A stretch of 10,311 nt of DNA from Desulfamplus sp. (GTDB lineage Bacteria; Desulfobacterota; Desulfobacteria; Desulfobacterales; Desulfobacteraceae): positions 2,056 through 12,366 of the forward strand of contig JADGBP010000032.1 in the NCBI GenBank assembly GCA_015231395.1. The letters are read 5' to 3'. The stretch's first letter is position 1; every line of letters begins with the position of its first letter. The position numbers were made by a program, and so were the translations under genes. Positions 1 to 8,000 of the stretch are shown here, piece by piece. The notes beneath the pieces are model-generated. The model saw nothing but the letters and a program-made list of their open reading frames with translations. It searched no databases and was not told the origin of the DNA.

Positions 1-2133
1 TTCTTCAACAAGCTTAATTTTCCTCAAATCACTCATAACTTTATTAAGCTGCTCAATACTGCTTACAGAGATTGTAAAATAACTTCTGACAACACCAAAC
101 TCAGAGGTTGCACTCTGTGCATTATTAATATTTGCACCATTTTTGCTGATTGATGTTGCCACATCTGCCAAAAAGCCTGGTCTGTCAGTAGCACGAATTC
201 TTATTTTAGCAGGATAGGAATCTGTATAACTGTCGCTCCACTGAACATCAATTTGCCGTTCAGGAGTCATTTTAAATGTGTTTATACATTCTTTGCGATG
301 AACGGTTACCCCCTGACCTTGGGTAATAAAACCGATGATTTCATCTCCCGGCAGAGGATTGCAGCATTTGGAAAATTTCAACAGAATATCATCAAGTCCC
401 TTGACAACAACCCCGTCACTGCTTTTACGCCTCTTTTTATTACCAATGATTTTATGAAGAATGGAAGATAATTTCTCCCCAGTGTTCTCTTTCTCAGCAT
501 CTGGTACAGCTTTATGAAGCAGTTGAAGAGGGGTTATCTTTCCAAAGCCCACTTGAGCTATTACATCGTCAACATTGTTGAAACCAAAAGATTTCGCAGC
601 TATATCAATTTCCCCTGATTTCAGCATTGCATTGAACGCATAGCCTTTTTTCCGGAACAGTTTTTCACACATCTCTCTGCCAAGAGAGATACTGCGTTCT
701 TTTTCCTGAAAATTAATCCAGTGCCGTATCTTGCTTCTCGCCTTGACAGTTACGACAAAATTGAGCCAGTCTGCACTTGGATGATGATCCTTTGCAGTAA
801 TAACAGTGACTATATTGCCTGTTTCCAGTTTATGGGCAAGAGGAACAATTTTTCCGTTAACTTTGGCACCATAACACTGATCTCCAACCTGAGTATGAAC
901 CATATAAGCGAAATCTACAGGAGTCGCACCTTTGGGAAGGGTTTTTATTTCACCGTCAGGTGTAAAAACATAAATCTCGTCAGGATAGAGATCAATTCTT
1001 ACATTTTGAAGAAATTCACCTGGATCCTTTGACTCTTCCTGATTTTCCACAAGATTGCGAAGCCATGCAAAGGTTTTTCCGGTTTTTTCATCAAAGGAAG
1101 TCCCTTCTTTATAACTCCAGTGTGCAGCAATTCCAGATTCTGCAACATCATTCATGTCTTTGGTTCTAATCTGAATCTCCACCCTCTGACCATGAGGTCC
1201 AATAACTGTAGTGTGAAGGGATTGATACCCATTTGCCTTTGGTACCCCGATATAGTCCTTGAACTTGTAATGGATAGGCTTCCACATATCATGAATAAGA
1301 CCCATCACTTCATAACACTGAGCCTTTTTTTCAAGAATGATTCTGAATGCGATCAGATCATAAACCTGATTAAATTCTAAATTCTGGGAAAGCATCTTGT
1401 GATAAATGCTGTAATGCTGTTTAAAACGCCCTTTTATATCTGCTTGAATCCCTTCAGAGGTCATCTTTTCCTTAAGTTTCTCCATGACCTCCTTGACATA
1501 TGCCTCTTTTTCATCTCTGGCTTTGTTGACAAGCACATCAATGGCAGAATACTCCTGAGGCATACCGTAATAAAATGCGGCATCCTCAAGCTCCTGTTTT
1601 AACCAGAAAATCCCCAGTCTGGCAGCAATAGGTGCATAGATATCCAAAGTTTCAAGAGCTATAATCTTCTGTCGTTCAGGGGGCTGATAATTGAGAGTAC
1701 GCATGTTATGGAGTCTGTCTGCAAGTTTGATGAGAACCACCCTAATATCATCTGCCATGGCAAGAATCATCTTTCTTAGGCTTTCCGCCTGACGGGAAAT
1801 CTTGTCGGAAAAGATGAGTCTTGAGAGTTTGGTTACGCCTTGAACAATCTGTGCAATATTATAACCAAAGGTCTTTTCAATATCCTCTTTTGTGGCATGA
1901 GTATCCTCAATAACATCATGTAAAAGACCTGCCGCAATACTTTCTAAATCCAGCTTCATCTTTGCAAGTATAAAGGCAACTGCCAGAGGATGAGACAAGT
2001 AAGGCTCGCCTGAAAGACGTAGCTGTCCTTCATGAACCTGAGCGGAATAGATGTAAGCTCTCTCTACCATATGAAGTTGTGCATCAGGATTATATTCAAC
2101 AATAGTATCCAGAATGTCGTTGATTCTTACCAT
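1..2133 (-). CDS. rel: Bifunctional (p)ppGpp synthetase/hydrolase Rel (RelA/SpoT family), 3' end cut by the window edge
   Basis: Makes and degrades the alarmone (p)ppGpp, the stringent-response signal, in the cytoplasm. Reading 711 codons back from the left edge gives every Rel domain in order. The HD hydrolase has H48, H72-D73, E76-D77 and D139-R140. The synthetase (about 200-340) has GRFK at 235-238, KFKD at 290-293, the GTP-stacking loop NGYQSLHT with Y303, and catalytic E319 in VEIQIRT. The TGS domain spans about 387-447. A Cys-containing regulatory region carries C590-C591, H612 and C616, and a C-terminal ACT domain starts near 640. The hydrolase residues and the basic KxKD motif (RxKD in most bifunctional enzymes, acidic ExDD in RelA-only enzymes) point to a bifunctional enzyme. 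Family length suggests only a few C-terminal residues are missing. The start is the ATG at 2133-2131, giving MVRINDIL as in relatives; an in-frame TGA lies five codons upstream, and no strong Shine-Dalgarno precedes it. It follows proS by 146 bp. Confidence 0.97.
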   Translation of the reverse strand, partial: MVRINDILDTIVEYNPDAQLHMVERAYIYSAQVHEGQLRLSGEPYLSHPLAVAFILAKMKLDLESIAAGLLHDVIEDTHATKEDIEKTFGYNIAQIVQGVTKLSRLIFSDKISRQAESLRKMILAMADDIRVVLIKLADRLHNMRTLNYQPPERQKIIALETLDIYAPIAARLGIFWLKQELEDAAFYYGMPQEYSAIDVLVNKARDEKEAYVKEVMEKLKEKMTSEGIQADIKGRFKQHYSIYHKMLSQNLEFNQVYDLIAFRIILEKKAQCYEVMGLIHDMWKPIHYKFKDYIGVPKANGYQSLHTTVIGPHGQRVEIQIRTKDMNDVAESGIAAHWSYKEGTSFDEKTGKTFAWLRNLVENQEESKDPGEFLQNVRIDLYPDEIYVFTPDGEIKTLPKGATPVDFAYMVHTQVGDQCYGAKVNGKIVPLAHKLETGNIVTVITAKDHHPSADWLNFVVTVKARSKIRHWINFQEKERSISLGREMCEKLFRKKGYAFNAMLKSGEIDIAAKSFGFNNVDDVIAQVGFGKITPLQLLHKAVPDAEKENTGEKLSSILHKIIGNKKRRKSSDGVVVKGLDDILLKFSKCCNPLPGDEIIGFITQGQGVTVHRKECINTFKMTPERQIDVQWSDSYTDSYPAKIRIRATDRPGFLADVATSISKNGANINNAQSATSEFGVVRSYFTISVSSIEQLNKVMSDLRKIKLVEE

Positions 2134-2160
2134 GTCAATCTTACCATTTCAATCTTGCCA
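2125..2160 (-). repeat. 14-bp tandem repeat containing the rel start codon
   Basis: On the plus strand, tcttaccatgtcaa (2125-2138) is followed directly by tcttaccatttcaa (2139-2152), matching at 13 of 14 positions, and then by a partial third copy (2153-2160, 7 of 8). On the coding strand each full copy carries ATGGTAAGA. The rel start ATG is in the first copy and an out-of-frame ATG is in the second, 14 nt upstream. That upstream ATG would encode only six residues before a TAA that overlaps the true rel start region (ATGGTAA). What this does to rel translation is inference. Confidence 0.75.
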
Positions 2161-2206
2161 AATTAGCTGGACAGGTGCGTCCTCCTGTCATGTTGTAAAC
2201 GCTCAT
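2141..2206 (-). CDS. Possible 21-codon upstream reading frame ahead of rel
   Basis: An ATG at 2206-2204 opens a frame of 21 residues (beginning MSVYNMTGG, ending ARLKW) whose TAA at 2143-2141 sits 7 nt before the rel ATG. I see no good Shine-Dalgarno at the usual distance from this ATG; a purine-rich GGGGGCGG lies too far upstream. An AGGAGG (2181-2186, minus strand) lies inside the frame, not before a usable start. Placement just ahead of the weakly initiated rel gene is compatible with a leader peptide or translational coupling, but chance is at least as likely. Confidence 0.15.
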   Translation of the reverse strand: MSVYNMTGGRTCPANLARLKW

Positions 2207-2231
2207 GGGCAGATTCTACCGCCCCCGAGTA

Positions 2232-2252
2232 TGAAAACAAGATGTGTTTTCA
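2232..2252. repeat. Perfect 8-bp inverted repeat in the proS-rel gap
   Basis: The arms tgaaaaca (2232-2239) and tgttttca (2245-2252) are perfect and separated by 5 nt. The hairpin lies about 28 bp after the proS stop. No run of T follows it on the minus strand, so it does not qualify as an intrinsic terminator; it could be a weak processing or pausing hairpin. Confidence 0.4.
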
Positions 2253-2279
2253 CGGTAAACATAATAAGCCCCGTCGTAG

Positions 2280-3794
2280 TTAATACGCCTTGGCAAAAAG
2301 AACTCTCTTGCCACTATCTCTATTACAGTAGATGCATTGCCCTTTTTCTTCCTTGCTGTCAAATGGGATACATCTGATTGTCACAGAAAGGTCTTCTTTT
2401 ATCTTTGCCTCACAATCTTTAGAACCACACCAGTGTGCCATTACAAATCCTCCATGAATTTTGGTTTCACTGGATGATGTATAAAAATCATAAAATTTCT
2501 TTTTGTCGTCCATCTCAACAGTATTAGTATTTCTGAACTCCAAAGCTCTGTTAAAGAGATTATTTTGGATATCATCAAGGATAGATACCATATCATTTAC
2601 AAAGTCAGAGCGTTTGATCGCTTTTTTCTCTTTTGGTGATTTGTCCCGCCTGCCGGCAAATACAGAATCTTTTTCAATATCTTTAGGGCCTATTTCCGCT
2701 CTTACAGGAATTCCTTTTTTAATCCAGTCCCATCCTCTCGCACCACCGGTATCACGATCATCAATTTCCACCACAACTTTCCGATCATGATAAATGACCT
2801 GTTTAAGCTCACGGGCAAGAGAATGTGTGTATTCCATGACCGCTACTTTTTCCTCATCATTCCTGAATATTGGCAAAAGCACCACATGAGCAGGGGCAAC
2901 CCTTGGAGGCATTATTACGCCGTCATCATCTCCGTGGGTCATTATCATTCCGCCGATCATTCTGGTGGAGACTCCCCAGGAGGTAGTCCATGCAAACTGT
3001 TCCAGTTTATCAGCATCTTGAAATCGGATATCAGACCCCTTCGCAAAATTTTGTCCCAAAAAATGCGAAGTCCCTGCCTGAAGAGCCTTTTTATCCTGCA
3101 TCATCGCCTCAATACACAAGGTGTCCGCAGCTCCTGGGAATCGCTCTGATTCGCTTTTCGCACCTTTGACCACCGGTATAGCAAGGAACTCTTCCATAAA
3201 TTTTGTATAAATATCCAGCATCATATGGGTACGTTCCATGGCCTCTTTTTCTGTTGCGTGAGCAGTATGTCCTTCCTGCCACAGAAATTCGCTGGTTCTC
3301 AAAAAAATACGGGTTCTCATCTCCCATCTGACCACATTTGCCCACTGATTAATGAGAATCGGCAGATCCCTGTAGCTTGATACCCATTTTGACATTGATT
3401 CGCCAATTATAGTTTCTGATGTTGGTCTCACAATAAGAGGTTCTGCAAGTTCTCCGGCAGGCACAAGCTTTCCATTTTCACCCTTTTCCAGTTTGTGGTG
3501 TGTAACAACCGCACACTCCTTGGCAAATCCCTCTACATGCTCCGCCTCTTTTTCAAGATAGCTCAATGGTATAAATAGTGGGAAATAGGCGTTTTTCACA
3601 CCAGTCTCTTTGAACATGACATCCAGTTCAGATACAATATTTTCCCACAGGGCATATCCCCATGGTCTTATGACCATGCAGCCTCTAACCGAAGATTTTT
3701 CAGCCATTTCCGAAGCTTTTACAACCTCCTGATACCACATTGGATAGTCTTCTTCCCGGGTAGGTGAAATTGCCGTTTGAACCTTGTTCCCCAT
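2280..3794 (-). CDS. proS: Prolyl-tRNA synthetase, archaeal/eukaryote-like type 3
   Basis: Attaches proline to tRNA-Pro in the cytoplasm using ATP. The 504 residues match the short class-II ProRS type. Class-II motif 1 is near RPWGYALWENI (43-53) and the TxE proline/ATP loop is RPTSE (123-127). Motif 2 begins with RWEMRTRIFLRTSEF (156-170), and motif 3 includes the stretch around GVSTRMIGG and HGDDDGV (274-293). There is no editing-domain insertion between motifs 2 and 3, unlike the E. coli-type enzyme. The anticodon-binding domain follows (about 300-400). The C-terminal zinc domain has C456, C461, C487 and C490, the same spacing (5, 26, 3) as I recall for Thermus ProRS, and the chain ends in the characteristic C-terminal tyrosine (FAKAY). 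Start ATG 3794-3792 is preceded by GGAGGAG at about 8 nt. It is followed by rel after 146 bp, so the two may be cotranscribed. Confidence 0.98.
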   Translation of the reverse strand: MGNKVQTAISPTREEDYPMWYQEVVKASEMAEKSSVRGCMVIRPWGYALWENIVSELDVMFKETGVKNAYFPLFIPLSYLEKEAEHVEGFAKECAVVTHHKLEKGENGKLVPAGELAEPLIVRPTSETIIGESMSKWVSSYRDLPILINQWANVVRWEMRTRIFLRTSEFLWQEGHTAHATEKEAMERTHMMLDIYTKFMEEFLAIPVVKGAKSESERFPGAADTLCIEAMMQDKKALQAGTSHFLGQNFAKGSDIRFQDADKLEQFAWTTSWGVSTRMIGGMIMTHGDDDGVIMPPRVAPAHVVLLPIFRNDEEKVAVMEYTHSLARELKQVIYHDRKVVVEIDDRDTGGARGWDWIKKGIPVRAEIGPKDIEKDSVFAGRRDKSPKEKKAIKRSDFVNDMVSILDDIQNNLFNRALEFRNTNTVEMDDKKKFYDFYTSSSETKIHGGFVMAHWCGSKDCEAKIKEDLSVTIRCIPFDSKEEKGQCIYCNRDSGKRVLFAKAY

Positions 3795-3813
3795 TTACAT
3801 CTCCTCCAGATTT

Positions 3814-3914
3814 GACGGTCTTGTAAAAAGTCGATTTTTTAAAATGTGTCATAAATAAAATCAGATAGTTATCACTCTAAAAAATGTCGCTTCAGGACTT
3901 TTTACGAGACCATC
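3814..3914. repeat. 101-bp inverted-repeat element (REP/MITE-like) upstream of proS
   Basis: The outer arms are gacggtcttgtaaaaagtc (3814-3832) and gactttttacgagaccatc (3896-3914). The reverse complement of the second matches the first at 17 of 19 positions. Pairing continues inward imperfectly (cgattttttaaa against the complement of tctaaaaaatgtcg). The left end lies about 20 bp upstream of the proS start and so may fall in its 5' untranslated leader. I recall similar GGTCTCGTAAAAAGTC palindromes dispersed in Desulfobacterota genomes, but that is from memory. No transposase is present, so it would be a non-autonomous element if mobile. Confidence 0.7.
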
Positions 3915-3941
3915 AGATTTATATTTCACTGCTGGTGAAAA

Positions 3942-3961
3942 CCCCTGAACTTGTTCAGGGG
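3942..3961. repeat. Perfect 9-bp hairpin with CTGAAC...GTTCAG core, copy 1
   Basis: The arms cccctgaac and gttcagggg are perfectly complementary around a 2-nt TT centre. It shares the 14-bp core ctgaacttgttcag with a second hairpin at 4242-4261. No T-run follows on either strand, so it is not a standard terminator. Confidence 0.7.
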
Positions 3962-4070
3962 ATGAAACCAGTATGTAAACTTTGACAGATACTCTCAAGT
4001 TCTGCCCCTCTTTACATTGAGGTTGATTCACTTCGGGATTGTTAGAAAGGGTTTTTAAGCTCTGCTCACC

Positions 4071-4105
4071 GAGAGTTTCCCTGTCTGTCCGACAGGCAGG
4101 CTCTC
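4071..4105. repeat. Long hairpin with CCTGTCTGTC/GACAGGCAGG arms
   Basis: cctgtctgtc (4080-4089) pairs with gacaggcagg (4091-4100) at 9 of 10 positions around a very short centre. After a 4-nt one-sided bulge, gagag (4071-4075) pairs with ctctc (4101-4105). It is a different palindrome type from its neighbours. The function is unknown; it is a candidate repetitive extragenic element. Confidence 0.6.
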
Positions 4106-4241
4106 TGTTTAAAGACAAAGCCATAGAGCTGTAAGCTTGTGAAGCACTCACAGGTATGTATGTATTTCTCCTATCTAACTTCTGCATAAAGTTTCCTTTA
4201 AGCTCCCTAATCAACTCTTACGTTAAACATCACTGTTCAAG

Positions 4242-4261
4242 CCACTGAACTTGTTCAGTGG
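4242..4261. repeat. Perfect 9-bp hairpin with CTGAAC...GTTCAG core, copy 2, just after the DUF2147 gene
   Basis: The arms ccactgaac and gttcagtgg are perfectly complementary around TT. It differs from the copy at 3942-3961 by a paired change (C:G to A:T) that keeps the stem intact. It begins about 16 bp past the stop codon of the DUF2147 gene, so it could form the 3' end or a stabilising stem of that transcript, though no T-run follows. Confidence 0.7.
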
Positions 4262-4277
4262 TAGTTGACCTTGTATT

Positions 4278-4754
4278 TTAGTTTGTTCTAAACCACTGCT
4301 GTGTTCTATATAAAAAACCAATATATCCCCGTAATGTCAATACATCGTCCTTTATCCACATTTTACACTTATAGCTTTTGCCGTTATCAGGATCCATAAT
4401 TGTTCCGTCACTATACTCCTCACCCAGCTTTGAATCTATTTTACCGGATTTTTTCATATCCTGCAGAAATATCATTCCAGCAAGAGGTTTATTGTATAAA
4501 TCTCCGACGCACTTGTCGCAAAGGGTATCTTGAGGTTTGAGCAACAGCTTGGTTATTTTGGCAAAATATGCCCCATTCTTCTCGAATATTTCCACATAGG
4601 ATTTATCTTTGCCCTTGTCAGCACCTTCATCAGATACTGTTTTCCATGTTCCGGCAATTGTATTTTCCGCTTTTACAGAAACCGTGCAAAGCAAAACAGC
4701 AACTACAGAAATAATAACCCCTACAAACGCTCTTTTCATAAATTCTCTTTTCAT
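4278..4754 (-). CDS. Secreted DUF2147 family protein
   Basis: A 158-residue exported protein of unknown biochemical role. Residues 1-29 form a signal peptide (basic MKREFMKR, hydrophobic 9-25, likely cleavage after VKA before EN). The mature part matches DUF2147: AGTWKT near 34-39, KSYVEIFEKNG (51-61), the paired cysteines C79 and C82 followed by GD, PLAGMIFLQDMK (90-101), the MDPDNGKSYKCK block (120-131) with C130, and the RGYIGFLYRTQQW C-terminal signature (142-154). The family is usually a small beta-rich periplasmic or outer-membrane-associated domain. Start ATG 4754-4752 is chosen over the second Met (residue 6) because GGGAGGA lies 7 nt before it. The gene has its own leader and is separated by 294 bp from the giant gene upstream and 483 bp from proS downstream, so it is probably transcribed alone. 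Confidence 0.92.
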   Translation of the reverse strand: MKREFMKRAFVGVIISVVAVLLCTVSVKAENTIAGTWKTVSDEGADKGKDKSYVEIFEKNGAYFAKITKLLLKPQDTLCDKCVGDLYNKPLAGMIFLQDMKKSGKIDSKLGEEYSDGTIMDPDNGKSYKCKMWIKDDVLTLRGYIGFLYRTQQWFRTN

Positions 4755-4821
4755 AATGTTTCCTCCCGTTTCAATTTTTTACAATGATGTTGGTTATTAG
4801 CCCTTCTATAGTTTTCCAGAT

Positions 4822-4954
4822 AATTAAATTGGCAAGAGCACTGTAGGGGCAATCCTGTGTGGTTGCCCTTGCAAGGGCAGGTACCAGACCTGCCCCTACA
4901 GTTTCACATAAATTAAATTGGCAAGAGTAGGGGCAAGCCATTGTGGTTGCCCTT
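4822..4954. repeat. Two direct-repeat units (about 49 and 44 bp) upstream of the DUF2147 gene
   Basis: The 17-bp sequence aattaaattggcaagag occurs identically at 4822-4838 and 4911-4927. It is followed in each case by a gtaggggcaa...tgtggttgccctt block (4843-4870 and 4927-4954) matching at about 25 of 28 positions. The second unit lacks 5 bp (cactg) at the junction. The 89-bp period shows a local duplication rather than unrelated insertions. Confidence 0.75.
4841..4901. repeat. 61-bp palindromic element with perfect 11-bp terminal inverted repeats
   Basis: ctgtaggggca (4841-4851) and tgcccctacag (4891-4901) are perfect inverted repeats. Inside are a 16-bp perfect palindrome tgcccttgcaagggca (4864-4879) and a stem gggcaggt/acctgccc (4875-4882 with 4888-4895). 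The parts are mutually exclusive stems, so alternative folds are possible. I recall GTAGGGGC...GCCCCTAC elements as widespread in bacterial genomes; the precise family cannot be named here. Confidence 0.7.
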
Positions 4955-5048
4955 CTTCAAAAGAAGAGATACCAAAATATTTTTCTGAAAAGCTATATAA
5001 GCATTTAGCAAATTAGGACTAATAAACCATAATGAATATAATGCCAAT

Positions 5049-8000
5049 TTATTTATTTGTGTCCACCTCTGATTTAAAGATGTTTCTTATGCCCATCCAG
5101 TTTTTTTTCTTTTTGCCTGACATATTTTTTTCAGATGCGGCATTTGCCGATGTTGTAGAATCTGCCCATATCACAGGTGTGGTGAACTGACTCCATCCCC
5201 ACTTAAAAATCGTAAGCAGCCAGAAAGAGAGCCACAATGCCCATGCAAGCATGGCGATACGGTAAGCAAGCATGGGAATAGAAAATAACCATGCTTTGGG
5301 AAGAGTGGCAGCACTGATATCGTGGTACCATTTTAACAGGTTGCCGGTAGAGCCATTACCTGTAATGTTCATGGATGGGTGACCGATAAGTCCTTTTGAG
5401 ATTGAAAACAGAAGGCATAAAAGAGCAATAAAGGTTAAGGATACAATACCAATCTGTATGAGATTAAATTTTACCGCACTTAACCCTTTATCTCTTACCG
5501 CACTTAACCCTTCATCTTTTACCGTACTTAATTCTTCATCTTTTTCTGATTCATCAAGTTTTTCTGCTACTTTATCTTCTCTTGATTCTTGACTTTTACC
5601 TGATTCATCCTCTTTACTTAAAACCTTTACTTTAATTTTTTCGCCCCATTTTTTCCGCATATCCAGAACGACAAGCCATGATGCAACAATCAGACATGCT
5701 GCAGGATTGCTCACAGACATTCCAATGCCCAACAGAAACCACTGATGAAATTTTAGTGGAGTCAAATTTGTCATTGCAAGTCCTGCCGAGACAATAATCA
5801 CTACAATAAGCACTGACCAAAACAGCACCGCAGGTCCGGCAAGCTGCTCTCCTCCTGCAAAAAGTGGCCACCGGTCTGAAGAGATATGTAGTGCAACAGC
5901 GGCATTTACACTTGGTGCACCAAGATTGATCTGAGGTGTTTGGTAAAGAGAAATAATGCCCTCTCCATATCTCCACACCAGTTGAATATTCTGGCTGCCA
6001 GGAGTAACGGGCAGAATTACTTTTCTCCCTTCCTGACGAATAAGTTGACTCTTTCCATTGATCTTCACTTCCTGAAGTTCAGACCCTTCTGGAATCTCAA
6101 TAGTATGCTGTGCTCCCTGACTGCTCTTTATGTAAAGGGTAAGGATTGCACGAGTGCTCCTTTGTCCGGGATGAAGCTCCAAATTACTTTTTTCAATAGT
6201 CAGAGTCTGACCTTTGATCCCCTCAGGTCTGGAGATCTTTAATATTAACTCTTCTCCGGGCAAGGGGTGCCATGTAGGATACCATCTATTATTGTTTTGA
6301 TGCATTATAACCGGAATGCCATGCGTTTCAACGTGAAATACAGGGCTTGCATCAAGTTTCCACACTTCTGTCCACTCTCGGTTTTGAGAATGCTCACCAG
6401 AACTGCCGGATTTCTGAGGTGTTGATGACTTCTGGCTGTTGGAATTATTTTGGTTTTGGTTGTCCAGTATGTTTTTGTTTTGGTTAGACGACAACGCATG
6501 ATACAGTCTCACTGTATCAGAAGATTCAAGAAATGATTCAAAGGCTACAGAGTGCTGATTAGCATTAAGTGTAATCTGTGCCATACCATTTATCACACGA
6601 ACACCTTCTGTTATGACAGATTCACCAACAAGCAACGGGAGGTTAATTACAAAGGCTGAACCTTGCGGGCTCATTCTCTCCACTGTTGTTTCAACCTTCC
6701 AGTCAAGCCCAAGAAGAAGTGTTCTCTGAACAAGGGCAAAGGGCGGAAGCAGACCTGTTTCAAGAATCTCCTGTGATAGTGCAGATTCTCCGGCTATCCT
6801 TTTGAACTGGAGCTGATCATCAAATGTGCCGTCAGGTTTGAATCCTTGCACTTCCCAGCCTTTAGCATCAACTGTTCCTGCATGGGGCTTAAGGGGTAGA
6901 GGCAGTTGAAATGTATTTTGATTGCCAATCTGCCCAATAATCACCAAATTATTATTTCCTACAGGAACCATTACCCACAACGTTTCACCTGAACGAAAAA
7001 GTGCTTGAGCATTAATACCATTGATGGTTACTTCTTTTGGCAGCCAGTAGCGAGCATGACCAGGCAAAGGAATAGCTGTGGCAACTGCGGCATCAATATG
7101 AAGTGTTATGAGAAGCTTTTCATTTTCAATAGAGATCCCCATCTTACGGATATCTGCACATGCCGGAAAACACTTATCTTTTTCAAGCAGTCGCCTCTGA
7201 AGTTCTGCAAGTATTTGAGGAGAGGGAATTTCACTGGCACTGCTGACAGCATCAAAAAAGGGGGATATGATAAGGATTAAGACAAGCATCAGCATAACTG
7301 AAACAGCTTTAGTCAGCATAACGAAACTCGTTTTAATCGAACTGTTCGGGAGCTTGGAATGTTCATTCGGGAAATTAGGATTTTCTCCTTCTGATTTAAA
7401 CTTGCCTCCTTTGAGTTTGCCCCTTTGGAACTTGAATTTCCCATTTCCATATCCTGCCCCGATAAACAGTCCCACAGTTAACAGTATGATAAGAAACACC
7501 CTTAAAAATGCCAGCACAAGATTTACAGATGGGCCGATTAAATTAAAAGAGATCTGCTGTCCCGGCTCCACAGGACCTGACCAGCTAAAACCTATGGTAT
7601 GAAATGGCTGCCACAGAGGAATTCCAGGACCAGTCTGAGTCAAAGATTTAGGGTCATACTGCATCACCCGTGTTTGATATATAGATCTGTCTTTGCCAGA
7701 TTTCATATACGCAGGCGAAGATACACTTCTTTTAGCCATGCCCATAAATTTTCCCTTGGCTAAATTTTTATACTGATTAGCTGTATTGTAACTCTCCATT
7801 GGAGCCTGAGCTTGTACACCCATCTCTCTTCTTGCTGAATCCATCTCTGTGTCTGCTTGATTGATATTTGTTCCAAATTTATTCATCTCTATTTCTGCTT
7901 GATCCATACCTGCTTTTGATTGATCCATCTCTGCTTCTGATTGATTCATCTCTGCTTCTGGTGAAGCCATCTCAGTTATCAGTGAGTCCGCCTCTGCATT

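Larger units (their letters stand above)
3795..4277. other. Intergenic region between proS and the DUF2147 gene, rich in palindromes
   Basis: This 483-bp stretch has no gene I can support. It holds four separately listed palindromic structures of three types (3814-3914, 3942-3961, 4071-4105, 4242-4261). A 117-codon open frame crosses it on the minus strand (3861-4214), but it runs straight through the palindromes, has no ribosome-binding site and no recognisable domain, so I read it as non-coding. No confident promoter for proS could be picked out. Confidence 0.7.

Noticed and set aside
253..1602. Several plus-strand open frames of 67-103 codons opposite rel
   Set aside because: They lie antisense to a fully conserved rel coding sequence, lack ribosome-binding sites, and have no recognisable protein features.
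2232..2252. Intrinsic terminator after proS
   Set aside because: The stem is AT-rich and no T-run follows on the minus strand.
3109..3345. 78-codon minus-strand frame inside proS
   Set aside because: It overlaps the motif-2 region of an unmistakable proS in another frame; a shadow.
3861..4214. 117-codon open frame on the minus strand between the DUF2147 gene and proS
   Set aside because: It runs through three or more palindromic repeats, lacks a ribosome-binding site and shows no domain; the frame is most simply a by-product of the repeats.
7818..7982. CRISPR-like appearance of regularly spaced similar 21-mers
   Set aside because: The repeats abut without spacers and are in frame within a coding sequence; it is a protein heptad repeat.
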